From assembly GCF_019112545.1 (NCBI RefSeq), contig NW_025064938.1:55841-119840 (forward strand): DNA of 64,000 bases. The letters are read 5' to 3'. Each line of letters opens with the position of its first letter. The first letter of the stretch is position 1. Origin of the DNA: Guyanagaster necrorhizus. Taxonomy: Eukaryota; Basidiomycota; Agaricomycetes; Agaricales; Physalacriaceae. Of the stretch, positions 22,806 to 34,369 are shown in pieces. A model generated the notes under the pieces. That model saw only the letters and a program-made list of their open reading frames with translations, did not search any database and was not told the origin of the DNA. A program made the translations under genes and the position numbers.

Positions 22806-25800
22806 TTACCCCCTCCTTAAGACCATCATTCTGATGGCTTAATTCAGGGATAATTCATACTTGTGTATTGCTTTGGCAGCATCCATCCATTTTTCATTTA
22901 CCCACTGGTTAGATTCAGAGCTATAACCCTTCCAACTGACCAGGTAATCTATGGTCATTGTTATGCCACCTCCTTTGGTCTTGACTTTTTGGGGTTTATG
23001 ATGTAAAATTTGATTGATTTCATAGTGCTCTTCATTATTGATCAGGTCTGGCAGGGGAGACAGTGGCTATTCTTGATTAGGGAACACAGGCATGATATAC
23101 AGTGTGAGCAGTGTTTCATTGAATACATTGTGGATCTTTCAGTGGGCAGGTAGGCATAGTTTATATTCCAAATGGCTGATCTTTGTGAGTATGGGAAATG
23201 GGCCTGTCCATTTGTTGGCTAGTTTCTGTTTTGGCTGAGGGAGATAAAGGTTTGTTGTGTCCAACCAAACTTTATTGTTGGCATTGTAGGTGTGCACTGC
23301 ACATCAGTGAGTGTTGTACTGTTTCTTCATTATGGATGCCACTTTTTCAAGGGTGGTGCATGTTTCATCATGTATTTTGAACATAGTGGTGGCAAAATCA
23401 GAAGAGACCAGTGTGATAGTATGAGAACATGTTGTTTGGGTCATGTTGGAATGATGACCATAGTTGACAAAGAACAGTGACTTGCCTGTTGCAGAGTGGA
23501 CATGGTTGTTATGTTGGAAAGCTGCAAGAGCTAACCACTTGACTCAGTCATCTTGCCAATAATTGATGAAGAGTCATAAGTACTTTTTGACTTCTTGGTT
23601 GATCCTTTCAGTCTGCCCATCAGTTTGTGGATGGTATGTAGTGGATGCATTCTAGCAGACATTAGGGAGTTTATATAAGTCATCTAGGAATTTGGACATG
23701 AATTGTGGTCCTCAGTCAGAGGTGACCATCTAGAGCATACCATACTTTGCATAAACTTTGTCCCACAGGATTTTTGCCCACCCTTTGGATGTTAGTTCTG
23801 TTGAACATGTGATTGAGATAATCACTGTTGAGAAGTGATCAATAATGATGATGATCATGTCATAACCATTACAGTCTGACAGCTCCATGATTATATCTAC
23901 TGAGATGTGGGTCCAAGATGATTGAGGCATTTCATTGGGGTGGAGTGGTGCTGCATGTGCCTGTGTTGTAGATTTTCCCTGCTGGCAGGTCTTACATCCC
24001 TTCACATACTGTTCAATGTCTTGCCCCATATTTGGCCACCAGTATTCCTGTAAGACTAATTCCTTAGTCTTTGTGATTCCCAGGTGTCTTCTGGTTATGT
24101 GGTTATAGTATGTGGTGATAATCTTGCCACATAGTCCTTGATCCCAGGAAATATAGATCCACTCATCATAGTAGATCATCCCTCTCTTCTTTATCATGCC
24201 TCATTCATGGTTCAGAGACAGAGCCACTCATTGGTCCCATTTGCTACTGTCTCTGGTCACACTCTTGATCTGTTCATGGATTTCTTCCTCTGTCAGCATA
24301 ATCATAGCCCTGAAATGTTTGGGCCTTAATAGCATTACTCCTTTGTTATCTGTTCCTCTCTGATTGTGATCTGCTCCTCAGCTGAGGAGGTCTGCTTTCT
24401 TGTTGGCAGTTCTGGTCTTGTGATGAAGCATATACTGGTACTGGCTCAGCTCTATCACCCACTAAGCCTGTCATTGATTAAGTTTTTGTGGCTGTCAGAA
24501 GTATCAAAGGTTTTGGTGATCAGTCCATACTTTGAATGCTTGTTTGGCACCAATGAGATAGTGTCACCATTCTTCTAGGGTGAGCATTATTGCAAGCAAT
24601 TCTTTGTTGTAGATTTCATGGTTTTGCTCAGTCATTATTAAGGCTTTTGATAGAAACAATACTGGTCACCATTTTCCATCCTGTTCTTGGGATAACACAG
24701 CACTGATAGCCCCCTCACTTGAGTCTGCCTTGACTCAGAACTTGCCATCCTGGATGGGATGGTGAGTACTACATCTTCTGCCAGTTGTCATTTTAGGTCA
24801 TTGAAGGCAACCTGTTGCAATTGTCCCCAACTCCAAGGGGTGTTTCTAGTTAATTGCATCATTGGGCAGACTATCTTGCTATAGTCTCAAATGAACCAGC
24901 AGTAGAAGTTTGTGAACCCAAGGAAGGATTGGAGTTTCTTCTTCTTTGTTGGCTCCAGCCATTCTACTATGCTTGCAACTTTGATGGGATCCATGCAGAT
25001 ACTCCCCTCACTGATGATCACTCCAAGGTATTTGGTTTCTAATACCTCGAACTCGCATTTCTCTGCTTTCAGGAACAGCTTGTGTTTCCTCATTAGGGCT
25101 AGTACCTGTTGTACTAATTCTTGATGTTTCTCCTTTATTTTTGATATGATGAGAATATCATCTAGGTAGATGGTTACTTTTCCAGTGGTGATGAGGTCTC
25201 TGAAGATGTCATTCATCATCTATTGGAAAGTGGCTGGTGAGTTCATGAGCCTAAAGAACATGACTGTCAGCTTGAAAAGCCTGTGGTTCATCCTGAAAGC
25301 AGCCTTCTATTCATCACCTTCTTTGATGTGCATATTGTTATATCCCCAGCAGATGTCAAGTTTGGTATAGTACTTGGCTCCCCAGAGTTTGTCCATCAGT
25401 TCCAAGATCAGGGGAAGAGAATAATAATTTTTAATCATCATTTCATTCAGCTTCTGGTAATCCTGAACTGGTCAAAGTTTGCCATCCTTCTTTTTGATGA
25501 AGAAGAATGGGAAAGCTATTGGGGACTTTGATGGCCAGATGCATCCACTGGAAAGGTTTTTATCCAGGAACTCGTCAAGCTCCTGCTGTTCCTGGTTACT
25601 GAGTGGGTATGTCTTGCAGTCCAGATTGGCATTGGCATTAGAGATCAGTTTGATCACATGATTCCATAGTTTTAGTTTAGGGAGTTCATTGAAACTCTCT
25701 TTCTCAAAAAGGTCCTTGAAGTTCTGTGCCCATTCCAGCACCATCTCTTTGAATGTCTTCTCTTCCTTTCCTGCATTGGCCTTCACTGCCAGATCATTGG

Positions 25801-26305
25801 CATGATGCATGGCCCATATATGTAAAGCCTGCTGGATGTCAATGGCAAGGATAGTTTTGCTATCCTCTATTTCTTCATCCCACCAATCCTCAGGGTCTTT
25901 ATCAGGTAATTCAAAGGGGATTTTTTGGCACTTGCAGCATGTGAATGTGATCTTCCTGGTCTTCCAGTTGATCAGAGGATTATGGTGGATCAACCAGTCA
26001 TGGCCAAGGAATACCTCCTTCATTCTGAGGTCAGTGACCACTAGATCAATTCGCTCACAGTGATCTCCAATGGTGAGTCACAGTTCAATGAACTCAGTTA
26101 TCAATCCAGCTTGGTTATTCATTCCATCTGCATTATAAACTGGGATTGGAGCAATGGTAGCTCTTGTCAGCAGTTGGTGCTTAGTGATGAAAGCATGGGT
26201 AATTGAGCTACTAGTGCATCTGCTATTGATTAATATGGTCATCACATGCATAGAGTGGTTCATAAGGGTTTTGATCTGGGCTTTGACCATTAGGTCTCAT
26301 TCCAT
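22806..26305 (-). pseudogene. Decayed chromovirus pol (element A), N terminus missing
   Basis: Reading minus strand from right to left: protease region (NHSMHVMTILINSRC, around 26,200-26,290), RT with FLGHDWLIHHNPLINW upstream and IYLDDILIISK (around 25,150), RNase H around 24,400-24,800, integrase with YWWPNMGQDIEQYVKGCKTC (about 24,000) and the D-x-D core, and a chromodomain-like end near 22,850-23,050. It matches the intact pol of element I throughout, but many Arg CGA codons have become TGA and CG is nearly absent. Homology stops at about 26,305, just upstream of the protease, where unrelated DNA begins. No gag and no 5' LTR are attached. Confidence 0.85.
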
Positions 26306-27714
26306 TGATATACAGGCTACATGACCAGCCCTATAATTTGCAAATTCTGCATAATACACTAGAATATGCTAGTAACTGAGAATCATTAGCTAATAGAGGA
26401 CTATGGCTGAGGCTCTGAGCTGATAGTCATGCTAGTCACCAATACTAAGTCCAAAAGGGACTTTGTAAAATAACATGGCCTAAGGATAAAAATCCTAAGT
26501 CAGGTTTGAGCTTAGAAAAGTTGAGCATCACATCTTGGAAAATACTAAGTCCAAGTTGGACTTAGAAATGGTACCTCAAATGGGGCCAATTCTACATGCC
26601 ACTAAGACAAGTATATTCTAAGACAGCTAGAGGCATAATACCATAGCCAGTTGTGGAGTATGGAGTAAAGATAGCATCATCCAGGAGAAGTAAGAAGAGA
26701 GACCCAATGATCTGTGGCTAGCACTGTGAGTTTTGACTCAAATGCCTAAGTCCAAATTTTCTAGATATCAGATGACCTAAAGGACTTAGAATTGAGAGGA
26801 ATAGAGTGGATAGGACTGGTTGACCAGGCCTGACTGGGCCTGATCAATCAAGCTACTAAGAATAACTCAGAGGATTAAAACTCTGAGTAGACAGAAAGGA
26901 GTTAGGTACCCACATGCACTGTAGGCTTAAAATAAAGCTGTGTGGTGGTCAGGTGGGTCTGGGCAAGCCTAGGGGAGTCTAGGAGTGCCGCCATTCCAGA
27001 ATAATGGTGCGATTCAGGTTTAAACAGGAGAAATATTATTTTGAATACTTTATTTATAGATTCTGTACCTGTTGTTGGTGTAGAAAAGAAGAGAATGGGG
27101 GGGGGAAATAGCAAGAAAGCGACCCACCCCCGCATTCAGACCTTCTAGCCCACTGTAGCTGGTCCCTGGGACAACGGATTTTGAGTTCTGCTTCAACTTA
27201 GTGATTTATTTAAGTTGCTTTGTCACTTAGAGAGAATTAGATTGGAATAATAACTATATTTTGGGTTTCAGATTAATTTTAGTTCCAAACTATAAGGGTT
27301 TCAGCATCAGAGTACAAGTTCTTTGGTTTTGAGGACCAGTAGCCAGCCAAGAGTGCAGCTAGTCAAGCCTAAGTGCTTGATAGACTTAGTATTTGGGTTT
27401 CAAAGTTCATTGGGTTTTGGAATATTCTAAGTTGATTTGAAGTGCAATTTTGCATTGATTCTAAGTCCTAATTATACTTAAACATTGCTATAAACTACTC
27501 TCATGAGTATTGCATCTTAGAAAGCAAGATAGAGTTGAATAACTGTCTTTATTGACTGTTTCTTTGATTTTACTTAAGACTGCAAGAGTGCTTCTATTGT
27601 ACTTGAAACAACCGACCTCAACTGTATTTGGTGATTGTGTATTGAGTGGTTAGGTGTTGGTGTTTGAGAGTTCATTCCTCATTCACCTCTCTTAGTCACT
27701 TAGCTGTTACCAAG
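26306..27714. other. Unidentified AT-rich segment between two opposed pol copies
   Basis: About 1.4 kb with no open frame beyond 77 codons. It carries several copies of CTAAGTCCAA, including a palindrome of 10-nt arms with one central base (26,545-26,565, CTAAGTCCAA G TTGGACTTAG) and a looser one at 26,446-26,463. A few CGs near 26,985-27,145 interrupt otherwise CpG-poor DNA. No family recognised. Confidence 0.4.
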
Positions 27715-27880
27715 CACATCAGCACTCTGCTCATTGTTACTTCAGTTTAGCCTTATGATGGCTAGGTTTCTGTGCACCCTTATTCTCTTCTCTGTTACAT
27801 GCTTACTGGACTGAGATGCAGTCCATGTATTCTCAATTTTTGCAATTTTACATGCTTGAGCATGGAGAGGGTGTGTCAGT
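27715..27880 (+). repeat. Terminal segment of repeat family E (copy 1)
   Basis: From GCACTCTGCTCATTGTTAC to GAGAGGGTGTGTCAGTGG. It matches 54,280-54,440 in direct orientation and 56,948-57,120 in reverse complement. Its right edge abuts chromovirus pol sequence at about 27,881, so it is the end of an insertion. Confidence 0.55.
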
Positions 27881-30800
27881 GGCAAAAGTGGTCCTCAAAA
27901 ACTAGGTACATAAAACTTGTGCCAAGGAAGTCATTGCCAAAATAGTAGAAGGGATGAGAAAGGTGGAATGATGCTGGGCCTTGGAGTGGCTCAACAAACT
28001 CTGGAGACCCTGAAGATATGTCTGACAAACCAAGACCCTAGAATGGGACCTGGAGACTAAGGCTCAAATTGAGATACTTATGTCTCACTCCACATTTGCA
28101 GTAACTGCCCTGATCAACAGTGGTTGTACTGTGAGCTCAATTAACTGTGCTTTCATCAACAAGCATAAGTTCCTGACTAAGGCAACCACTGCTTCAATTC
28201 TCATTTATAGTGCAGACAGAATCAAAAACCAGGCTGGTTTGATAACTGAATTTGTCAAGTTACAGCTCACTATCAGTGATCACTCAGAATGAATCAATCT
28301 GGCTGTCACAGAGTTGGGAACTAAGGAAGTCTTCCTTGTCTATGACTGGCTCATCCATCATAACCTGCTTATCAATTGGAAGACCAGGCAGGTCACATTT
28401 GCATGATGCCACTGTCAGAAGATTCTCTTCAAACTTCTCAATGAGGACCCTAAGGATAAGTGGGACAAGGAGATGGAGGATGGTGAAACCATCCTTGCTG
28501 TTGATTTGCAAAGGGCAATCCAAATTTGAGCCATGCACCATGCCAATGACTTAGTGGCCAAGGCTAATATGGAGAAAGATGAAAGAATGTTTGAGGAGAT
28601 AGTACCCAAGTGGGCTTGAGACTATTGGAATCTATTCAACAAAGAAAGTTTTGATGAATTACTAGAGCTAAAGCCCTGAGATCATGCAATCAAACTGATC
28701 CCAAATGTGAACACCAATATAGACTGTAAAACCTACCCTCTTATGAATTTTGAGCAACAGAAACTCAATAAATTCCTAGACAAAAACCTTTTCAGTGGGA
28801 AGATTCGTCTCTCCAAGTCACCAATTGCATCACCATTCTTCTTCATCAAAAAGAAGGATGAAAAACTCTGACTGATGCAGGATTATCAGAAACTAAATGA
28901 GATGATGATCAAGAATCATTATCTGCTTCTGCTAATCTCAGAACTGATAGACAAGTTATGGGGGGCACATTACTACACAAAGCTTGATGTCCAATGGGGA
29001 TATAACGATGTGCACATCAAAGAAGGCAATGAATGGAAGGCCACATTTTGAATGAACCAAGGGCTTTTTGAGTCCATGGTAATATTCTTCAGACTAACCA
29101 ATTCCTCTGCCATATTCCAGTGGATGATGAATGACATCTTCAAAGATCTCATTGCCACTGGAAAGGTCATGATCTACTTGGATGACATTCTCATCATGTT
29201 CAAGACTGAGGAGGAACATTGACAATTGGTTCAGCAGGTGCTTGAATTAATGAGGAAGCACAAACTTTTCCTCAAAGCAGAAAAGTGTGAGTTCAAAGTC
29301 CTAGAGATAGAATACCTTGGGATCATTATCAGTGAAGAGAGCATTCAGATGGACCCAATCAAGATAGCAGGAGTGATAGAGTGGCCAGAACTGACAAAGA
29401 AAAAGGAACTACAGTCCTTCTTAGAATTTACAAACTTCTACCACTGGTTCATTTGGGACTACAGCAAAATTGTCCATCCAATGACACAGCTGACTGGAAA
29501 TGCCCTATTGAGTTGGGGCATCTCTCAGCAATCCATCTTTAATGACTTCAAATGACAACTCACAGAAGATATCATCCTCACTATTCTGACTCAAGAGAGA
29601 AGGTTCTGAGTTGAAGCCAACTCAAGTGAAGGCATGATCAGAGCAGTCCTATCTCAAGAACAGGGAGGCAGATAGAGACTGGTGGCTTTTCTTTCCAAGG
29701 CTTTAATGGTGACCAAGTGAAACTATGAGATTTACAATAAAGAACTACTTGCAATTATGCTCACTCTTGAGGAATGGAGACACTACCTGATTAGAGCAGT
29801 CCAGACCTTTGAGGTCTGGACTGATCATCAGAATCTTTGATATTTCTGCACACCTCAAAAACTTAATTGCCATCAAGTATGATGGGTCATAGAGTTGTCA
29901 CAATATGAATACACACTACATTACAAAGCTGGAATAGCTAACAAGAAGGCAGACCTCCTTAGCTGATAAGCAGATCATGATCAAGAAGGGGACAACAATG
30001 AGGAAGTAGTGCTGCTGAAGCTGAAGCACTTCAGGGCTATGATAATGTTGATAGAGGAGAAGCTCCATGAATGAATTAAGAGTGCCATATGGATAACAGT
30101 AAATGGAATCAGTATGTGGCCCCATCTCTAAACTATGAGCATGGAATAATGAAGGATGGAGGATTGATCCTTTACAATAGAAGAATTTACATGCTTTGCA
30201 ATCAACAACTTCATGGTGAGATCATTGCCACCTGCCACAATCATGTGACCACAAAACACCCCAGAATCACCAAAACCAAGGAGCTAATACTTCAGGAATA
30301 TTGGTGGCCCAAATTAGGGCAGGACATAGAGCAATATGTCAAAGGATGTGAGACATGTCAGAGAGGAAAATCATCCATACAGCCACATGCTGCGTTACTC
30401 TATCCTAATGAGGTGCCCACAACAATCTGGACCCACATTTCAGTGGACATAGTGACTGGATTACCAGACTGCAATGGATACAACACTATTCTCATCATCA
30501 TTGATTGATTCTCAAAAGTGATCATCTCAATTGCATGCTCAACAGAATTGACATCAGAAGGATGGGGGAAAATTCTATATGACAAAGTTTATGTAAAATA
30601 TGGAATGCCATAAGTCATCATTTCAGATTGAGGACCTCATTTTGTCTCTAAATTCCTCAACAACTTGTATCAACTCCTAAATATATGATGCAACATGTTG
30701 ACTGCATATCATCTCCAAATGGATGGACAAATGGAATGCATCAACCAGGAGATCAAAAAGTATCTCTGACTTTTCATCAGCTATTGACAAGATGATTGGG

Positions 30801-31503
30801 TCAAATGGCTTGTGCTCACTGCATTTCAGCACAATAACCATATTCACTCTGCCACCAGAAAAACACTATTCTTCATCAACCTCAGCCACCATCCTAATGT
30901 GGCACATATGAAACATGCCTATACCTCCACCCCAGCTTTGTCCAACTTTGCACATACAATGACTAAGATTCACAATAAAAATTGTATTATCCTTGAAAAA
31001 GCAGCATCCTCTATGAAGAAACAATATGATAAACATTGCTGTGCAGCCTATAAATATAATGTTCATGACAAAGTCTGGTTAGATACCACCAATCTACACC
31101 TCCTCCAACTGAAGCAGAAGTCAGCCAATAAATAAACAGGGCCATTTTCTATCATAGCCAAAATCAGTCAATCCTCCTACAAATTATGTCTCCCTCTGGG
31201 TTGGAAAGTTCATGACATTTTCAATGAAACTCTCTTAACACCATATATCACTCCTGTGTTTCTAAATCAGGAACAACCACCTCCACTCCCTCTGGATCTG
31301 ATTGATGATGAAGAACACTATGAAATAGATCAAATTCTCAGTCATAGATACTGCAAAATTCACACACACAGAGGAGACATGACAATTACAACTGATTACC
31401 TCATTAGTTGGAAAGGATATGGCCCAGAATCCAACCAATAGGTTAATGAAAGAGAGATGGATGCAGATGAAGCCATATATAAATATGAACTATCCTTAAA
31501 TTA
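27881..31503 (+). pseudogene. Decayed chromovirus pol (element B), N terminus missing
   Basis: Plus-strand pol resuming at VVLKN (residue about 94 of the intact protein). Protease TALINSGCTVSSINCAF (28,100-28,160), RT from about 28,780 with IYLDDILIMF (29,170), RNase H about 29,600-29,900, integrase YWWPKLGQDIEQYVKGCETCQRG (30,300-30,365), and chromodomain YLISWKGYGPESNQ (31,395-31,440) to TAA at 31,502. Stops fall where the intact copy has CGA: WARDYK appears as WA*DYW near 28,615, KLRPVQDY as KL*LMQDY near 28,870, and AFRTN as TF*MN near 29,050. Dead by decay. Confidence 0.85.
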
Positions 31504-31537
31504 AGCTATCAGGATAATGGTCTTAAGAAGAGGGTAA

Positions 31538-31980
31538 TGTTATGATTTTTTCTTTTTTCTTTGCTTTAACCCCTATCTATGCTTAGTCAGAGTGTCTAGA
31601 CCAGTGCTTAGGACTATGGGACTATGGCTTAATTATCACAACTAGCCCAGTTTGTTATTGTCTTTTAATGTGACAACAATACTCAATAACACAATAACTC
31701 TTTTATGGACAGTAGTGATACTCAAGGACTACAAGCACAAAGACCTGAACAGACACAATAAGTAGTAGTATATTTATCAAACCCTATGAATGGTATATAA
31801 GTAGAATAGCTCTTGCTGTAGTACTCCAGCTTTGAGCCAAAGTTTTATCTTCACCATTCTATCTCAAGCCACTTGAATAGCCTTGACATATAATGACATA
31901 TGAATGCATATAGTGAACTTGGCCATGACTATATGAAGATGATACAGTGGCTATTTATCACATGTAGCTTAGGCTTAACA
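31538..31980 (+). repeat. 3' LTR of element B
   Basis: TGTTATGATTTTTTC..GGCTTAACA, 443 bp, directly after the polypurine tract AAGAAGAGGGTAA. It is the reverse complement of the minus-strand family LTRs. It is immediately followed by a fragment of another LTR at 31,981, with no recognisable target duplication. Confidence 0.8.
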
Positions 31981-32323
31981 AAGACAAGTTTGCTTGAGGT
32001 GAAATAGTATAGAATAAACTTTAGCTCAAAGCTGGATATCTATAGCAAGAGCTATACTACTTATATATGGTTCCATTCTGTGATAATTATAGTTCTACTA
32101 ATTGTGTGTTTCTGTGTTATAGTACTTATCACCTCTGGTCATTGAGGATGAAACAATGACATATAGTCTGTTAGTGAGACATTTATTGTTGCCTAAAGGA
32201 CAATAGCATGAGTTATCTATTGTGGTTGCATAATCCTCTCATGCTCATCTGTAAGTGCCTGAGATTAAATAGATGCTCTGATAAGATTAAAAAAAAGATA
32301 AAAGATAAGAAAAAATCATAATA
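31981..32323 (-). repeat. 3' LTR of element III, truncated at its outer end
   Basis: It starts inside the LTR (AAGACAAGTTTGCTTGAGG aligns with the middle of the LTR at 56,623) and ends AATCATAATA, a decayed TAACA terminus. The polypurine complement TTACCTCTTCCTTAAGAC follows. About the first 130 bp of the LTR are missing, cut by the neighbouring element B LTR. Confidence 0.75.
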
Positions 32324-33900
32324 TTACCTCTTCCTTAAGACTATCATCCTGATGGATCATTCTAGAGAGAGTTGATAGTCATAGATTATATCATCAGCAT
32401 TTATGTGACATTCATTGATCTATAATTTGACTCTGGATCATACTCCTTCCAGCTGACAAGATAGTTGACAGTAGTGTGTGTACCACTACTATATGCTCTA
32501 ACTTTGTACATTTTGTGATGAAGGATTTGATCAACTTTATAATGTTCTTTATCTTCAATCAAGATAAGTTTGAGCAGTAGTGGTTTTTTCTGAGTAGGAA
32601 AGGCAGGTGTGATATATGGCATTAGGAGAGATTTGTTAAAGACTGAATGGATGTGCCAGGTGTTAGGCAGTTGGAGAGGATAGATGGAAGTGCCAACTTT
32701 CACAAGGATCAGAAATAGTCTGGTGCATTTGTCAGCCAGCTTTTGCTTTGGTCAAGGCAGGTGAAGATTGGTAGTGTCAAGCTACATCTTGTCATTAATG
32801 GAATATTCATGCACCAGGTGTCAGTGTTTGTTGTACTGAGTTTTCATAGTAGAGGCAGCTTTCTCAAGTGCAACATGTATTTTGTTATGGATGAAAGACA
32901 TAACAGTCACAAAGTCAGAAGATGTCAGGGTTGAGGTGTAGTGTTATTTGGTTATAGTGACATGTGGATGTTGATTTGGCCACCAATACTCTCATAAGAC
33001 CAGCTCCTTCATCTTTGCAATTCTGAAGTGCCCTGTAGTAATGTGGTCATAGTGTATAGTAATGATCTCTCTTCAAAGACCATGATCACAAGGAATATAA
33101 ATCTGGCCATCATAATAAATGAGATTGTTGACCTTCATCATTCTCCTATCATGATTGATAGAAGGAGCAATACATTGATTCCACAAATTTGAGTGTCATA
33201 TAGTGCTCTTGATCTGCTCATAGATCTCCTCCTCTGTTAGCATTATCATGGCCTGAAAGTGTTCAGACTTTAATAGCATGACTCCATTGTTGTCCTCCCC
33301 CTCTGGTTGTGATCTGCCTGTCTGCTTAGTAGATTGGCCTTCTTGTTGGCTGTTTCAGCCTTGTGGTGTAGTATATATTGATATTCTGAGAGCTCTGTGA
33401 TCTAATGGGCCTGTTATCAATTTAGCTTCTGGAGGGACTGAAAGTATCAAAGGTTCTGATGGTCCATCCATATTTCAAAGGTTTGCAATATTCTGATTAG
33501 ATAATATCTCCACTCTATGAGTGTAAGCATGATCATCAACAATTCCTTGTCATATATCTCATAGTTGCATTCCATGATAGTTAGTGCCTTGGAGAGGAAG
33601 ATGACTGATCACCACCTTCCATTCTGTTTCTGATATAATATAGCACCTATTGTTCCTTCACTTGAGTCAGCCTCTATCTGAAATTGTCCTTCCTCTGTTG
33701 GTATGGCAAGTACCACATCCTCTGCCAGTCATCACTTCAAGTCTTTGAATATTGATTGCTGGGCTGGGCCCTATGTCCAGAGTGTGTTTCTTATGAGTTG
33801 AGTGATGGGATAGACTATTTTGCTGTAGTCCTAAATAAACCAGTAGTAGAAGTTCATAAATCTGAGGAAGGACTGCAGCTTCTTCTTTCTCATTGGTACT
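32324..33900 (-). pseudogene. Element III pol, C-terminal piece (chromodomain, part of integrase, RNase H)
   Basis: Minus-strand remains of the chromodomain and integrase tail (YLVSWKEYDPESN, NTWHIHSVFNKSLLMPYI at 32,430-32,700), then integrase N-terminal and RNase H remains up to KKKLQSFL at the right edge. The part corresponding to the integrase core is internally deleted: near 32,960 the text jumps from HHCC-downstream to HHCC-upstream sequence. It is interrupted by element II exactly at 33,900, and the next codons are found at 42,047. Confidence 0.75.
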
Positions 33901-34355
33901 TGTTAAGCTCAAGCAACATGTGATAGACTGACACATGATAAACTAACATGGCTTCACATTTGAGCCTTCCATTAGAGTCTGCGCTAGGACAGTCCTTGTG
34001 TGTTTCAAGGCATAGAGATAGCTCGAGAGTAGAATGAGGGTGTATAAACTTTAGCTCNNNNNNNNNNNNNNNNNNNNNNNNNNNNNNNNNNNNNNNNNNN
34101 NNNNNNNNNNNNNNNNNNNNNNNNNNNNNNNNNNNNNNNNNNNNNNNNNNNNNNNNNNNNNNNNNNNNNNNNNNNNNNNNNNNNNNNNNNNNNNNNNNNN
34201 NNNNNNNNNNNNNNNNNNNNNNNNNNNNNNNNNNNNNNNNNNNNNNNNNNNNNNNNNNNNNNNNNNNNNNNNNNNNNNNNNNNNNNNNNNNTTTCTGGGA
34301 TCCTGACTAAGCGTGAATAGGGGAAAAGAAAGAAAAAGGAAGTAAAATCATAACA
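33901..34355 (-). repeat. Element II 3' LTR (with assembly gap)
   Basis: TGTTAAGCTC..ATCATAACA, 455 positions including Ns at 34,058-34,291. The true length is probably near the 447 bp of the partner LTR. Confidence 0.85.
34058..34291. other. Assembly gap (234 N)
   Basis: A run of N inside an LTR whose second copy is only 7.7 kb away; the repeat probably defeated assembly. The missing sequence is likely the middle of the LTR. Confidence 0.95.
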
Positions 34356-34369
34356 TTACCCCCTCCTTA

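Noticed and set aside
27060..27110. Poly-G-containing stretch as a regulatory G-quadruplex
   Set aside because: A single GGGGGGGG run without the spaced G-tracts needed; no further support.
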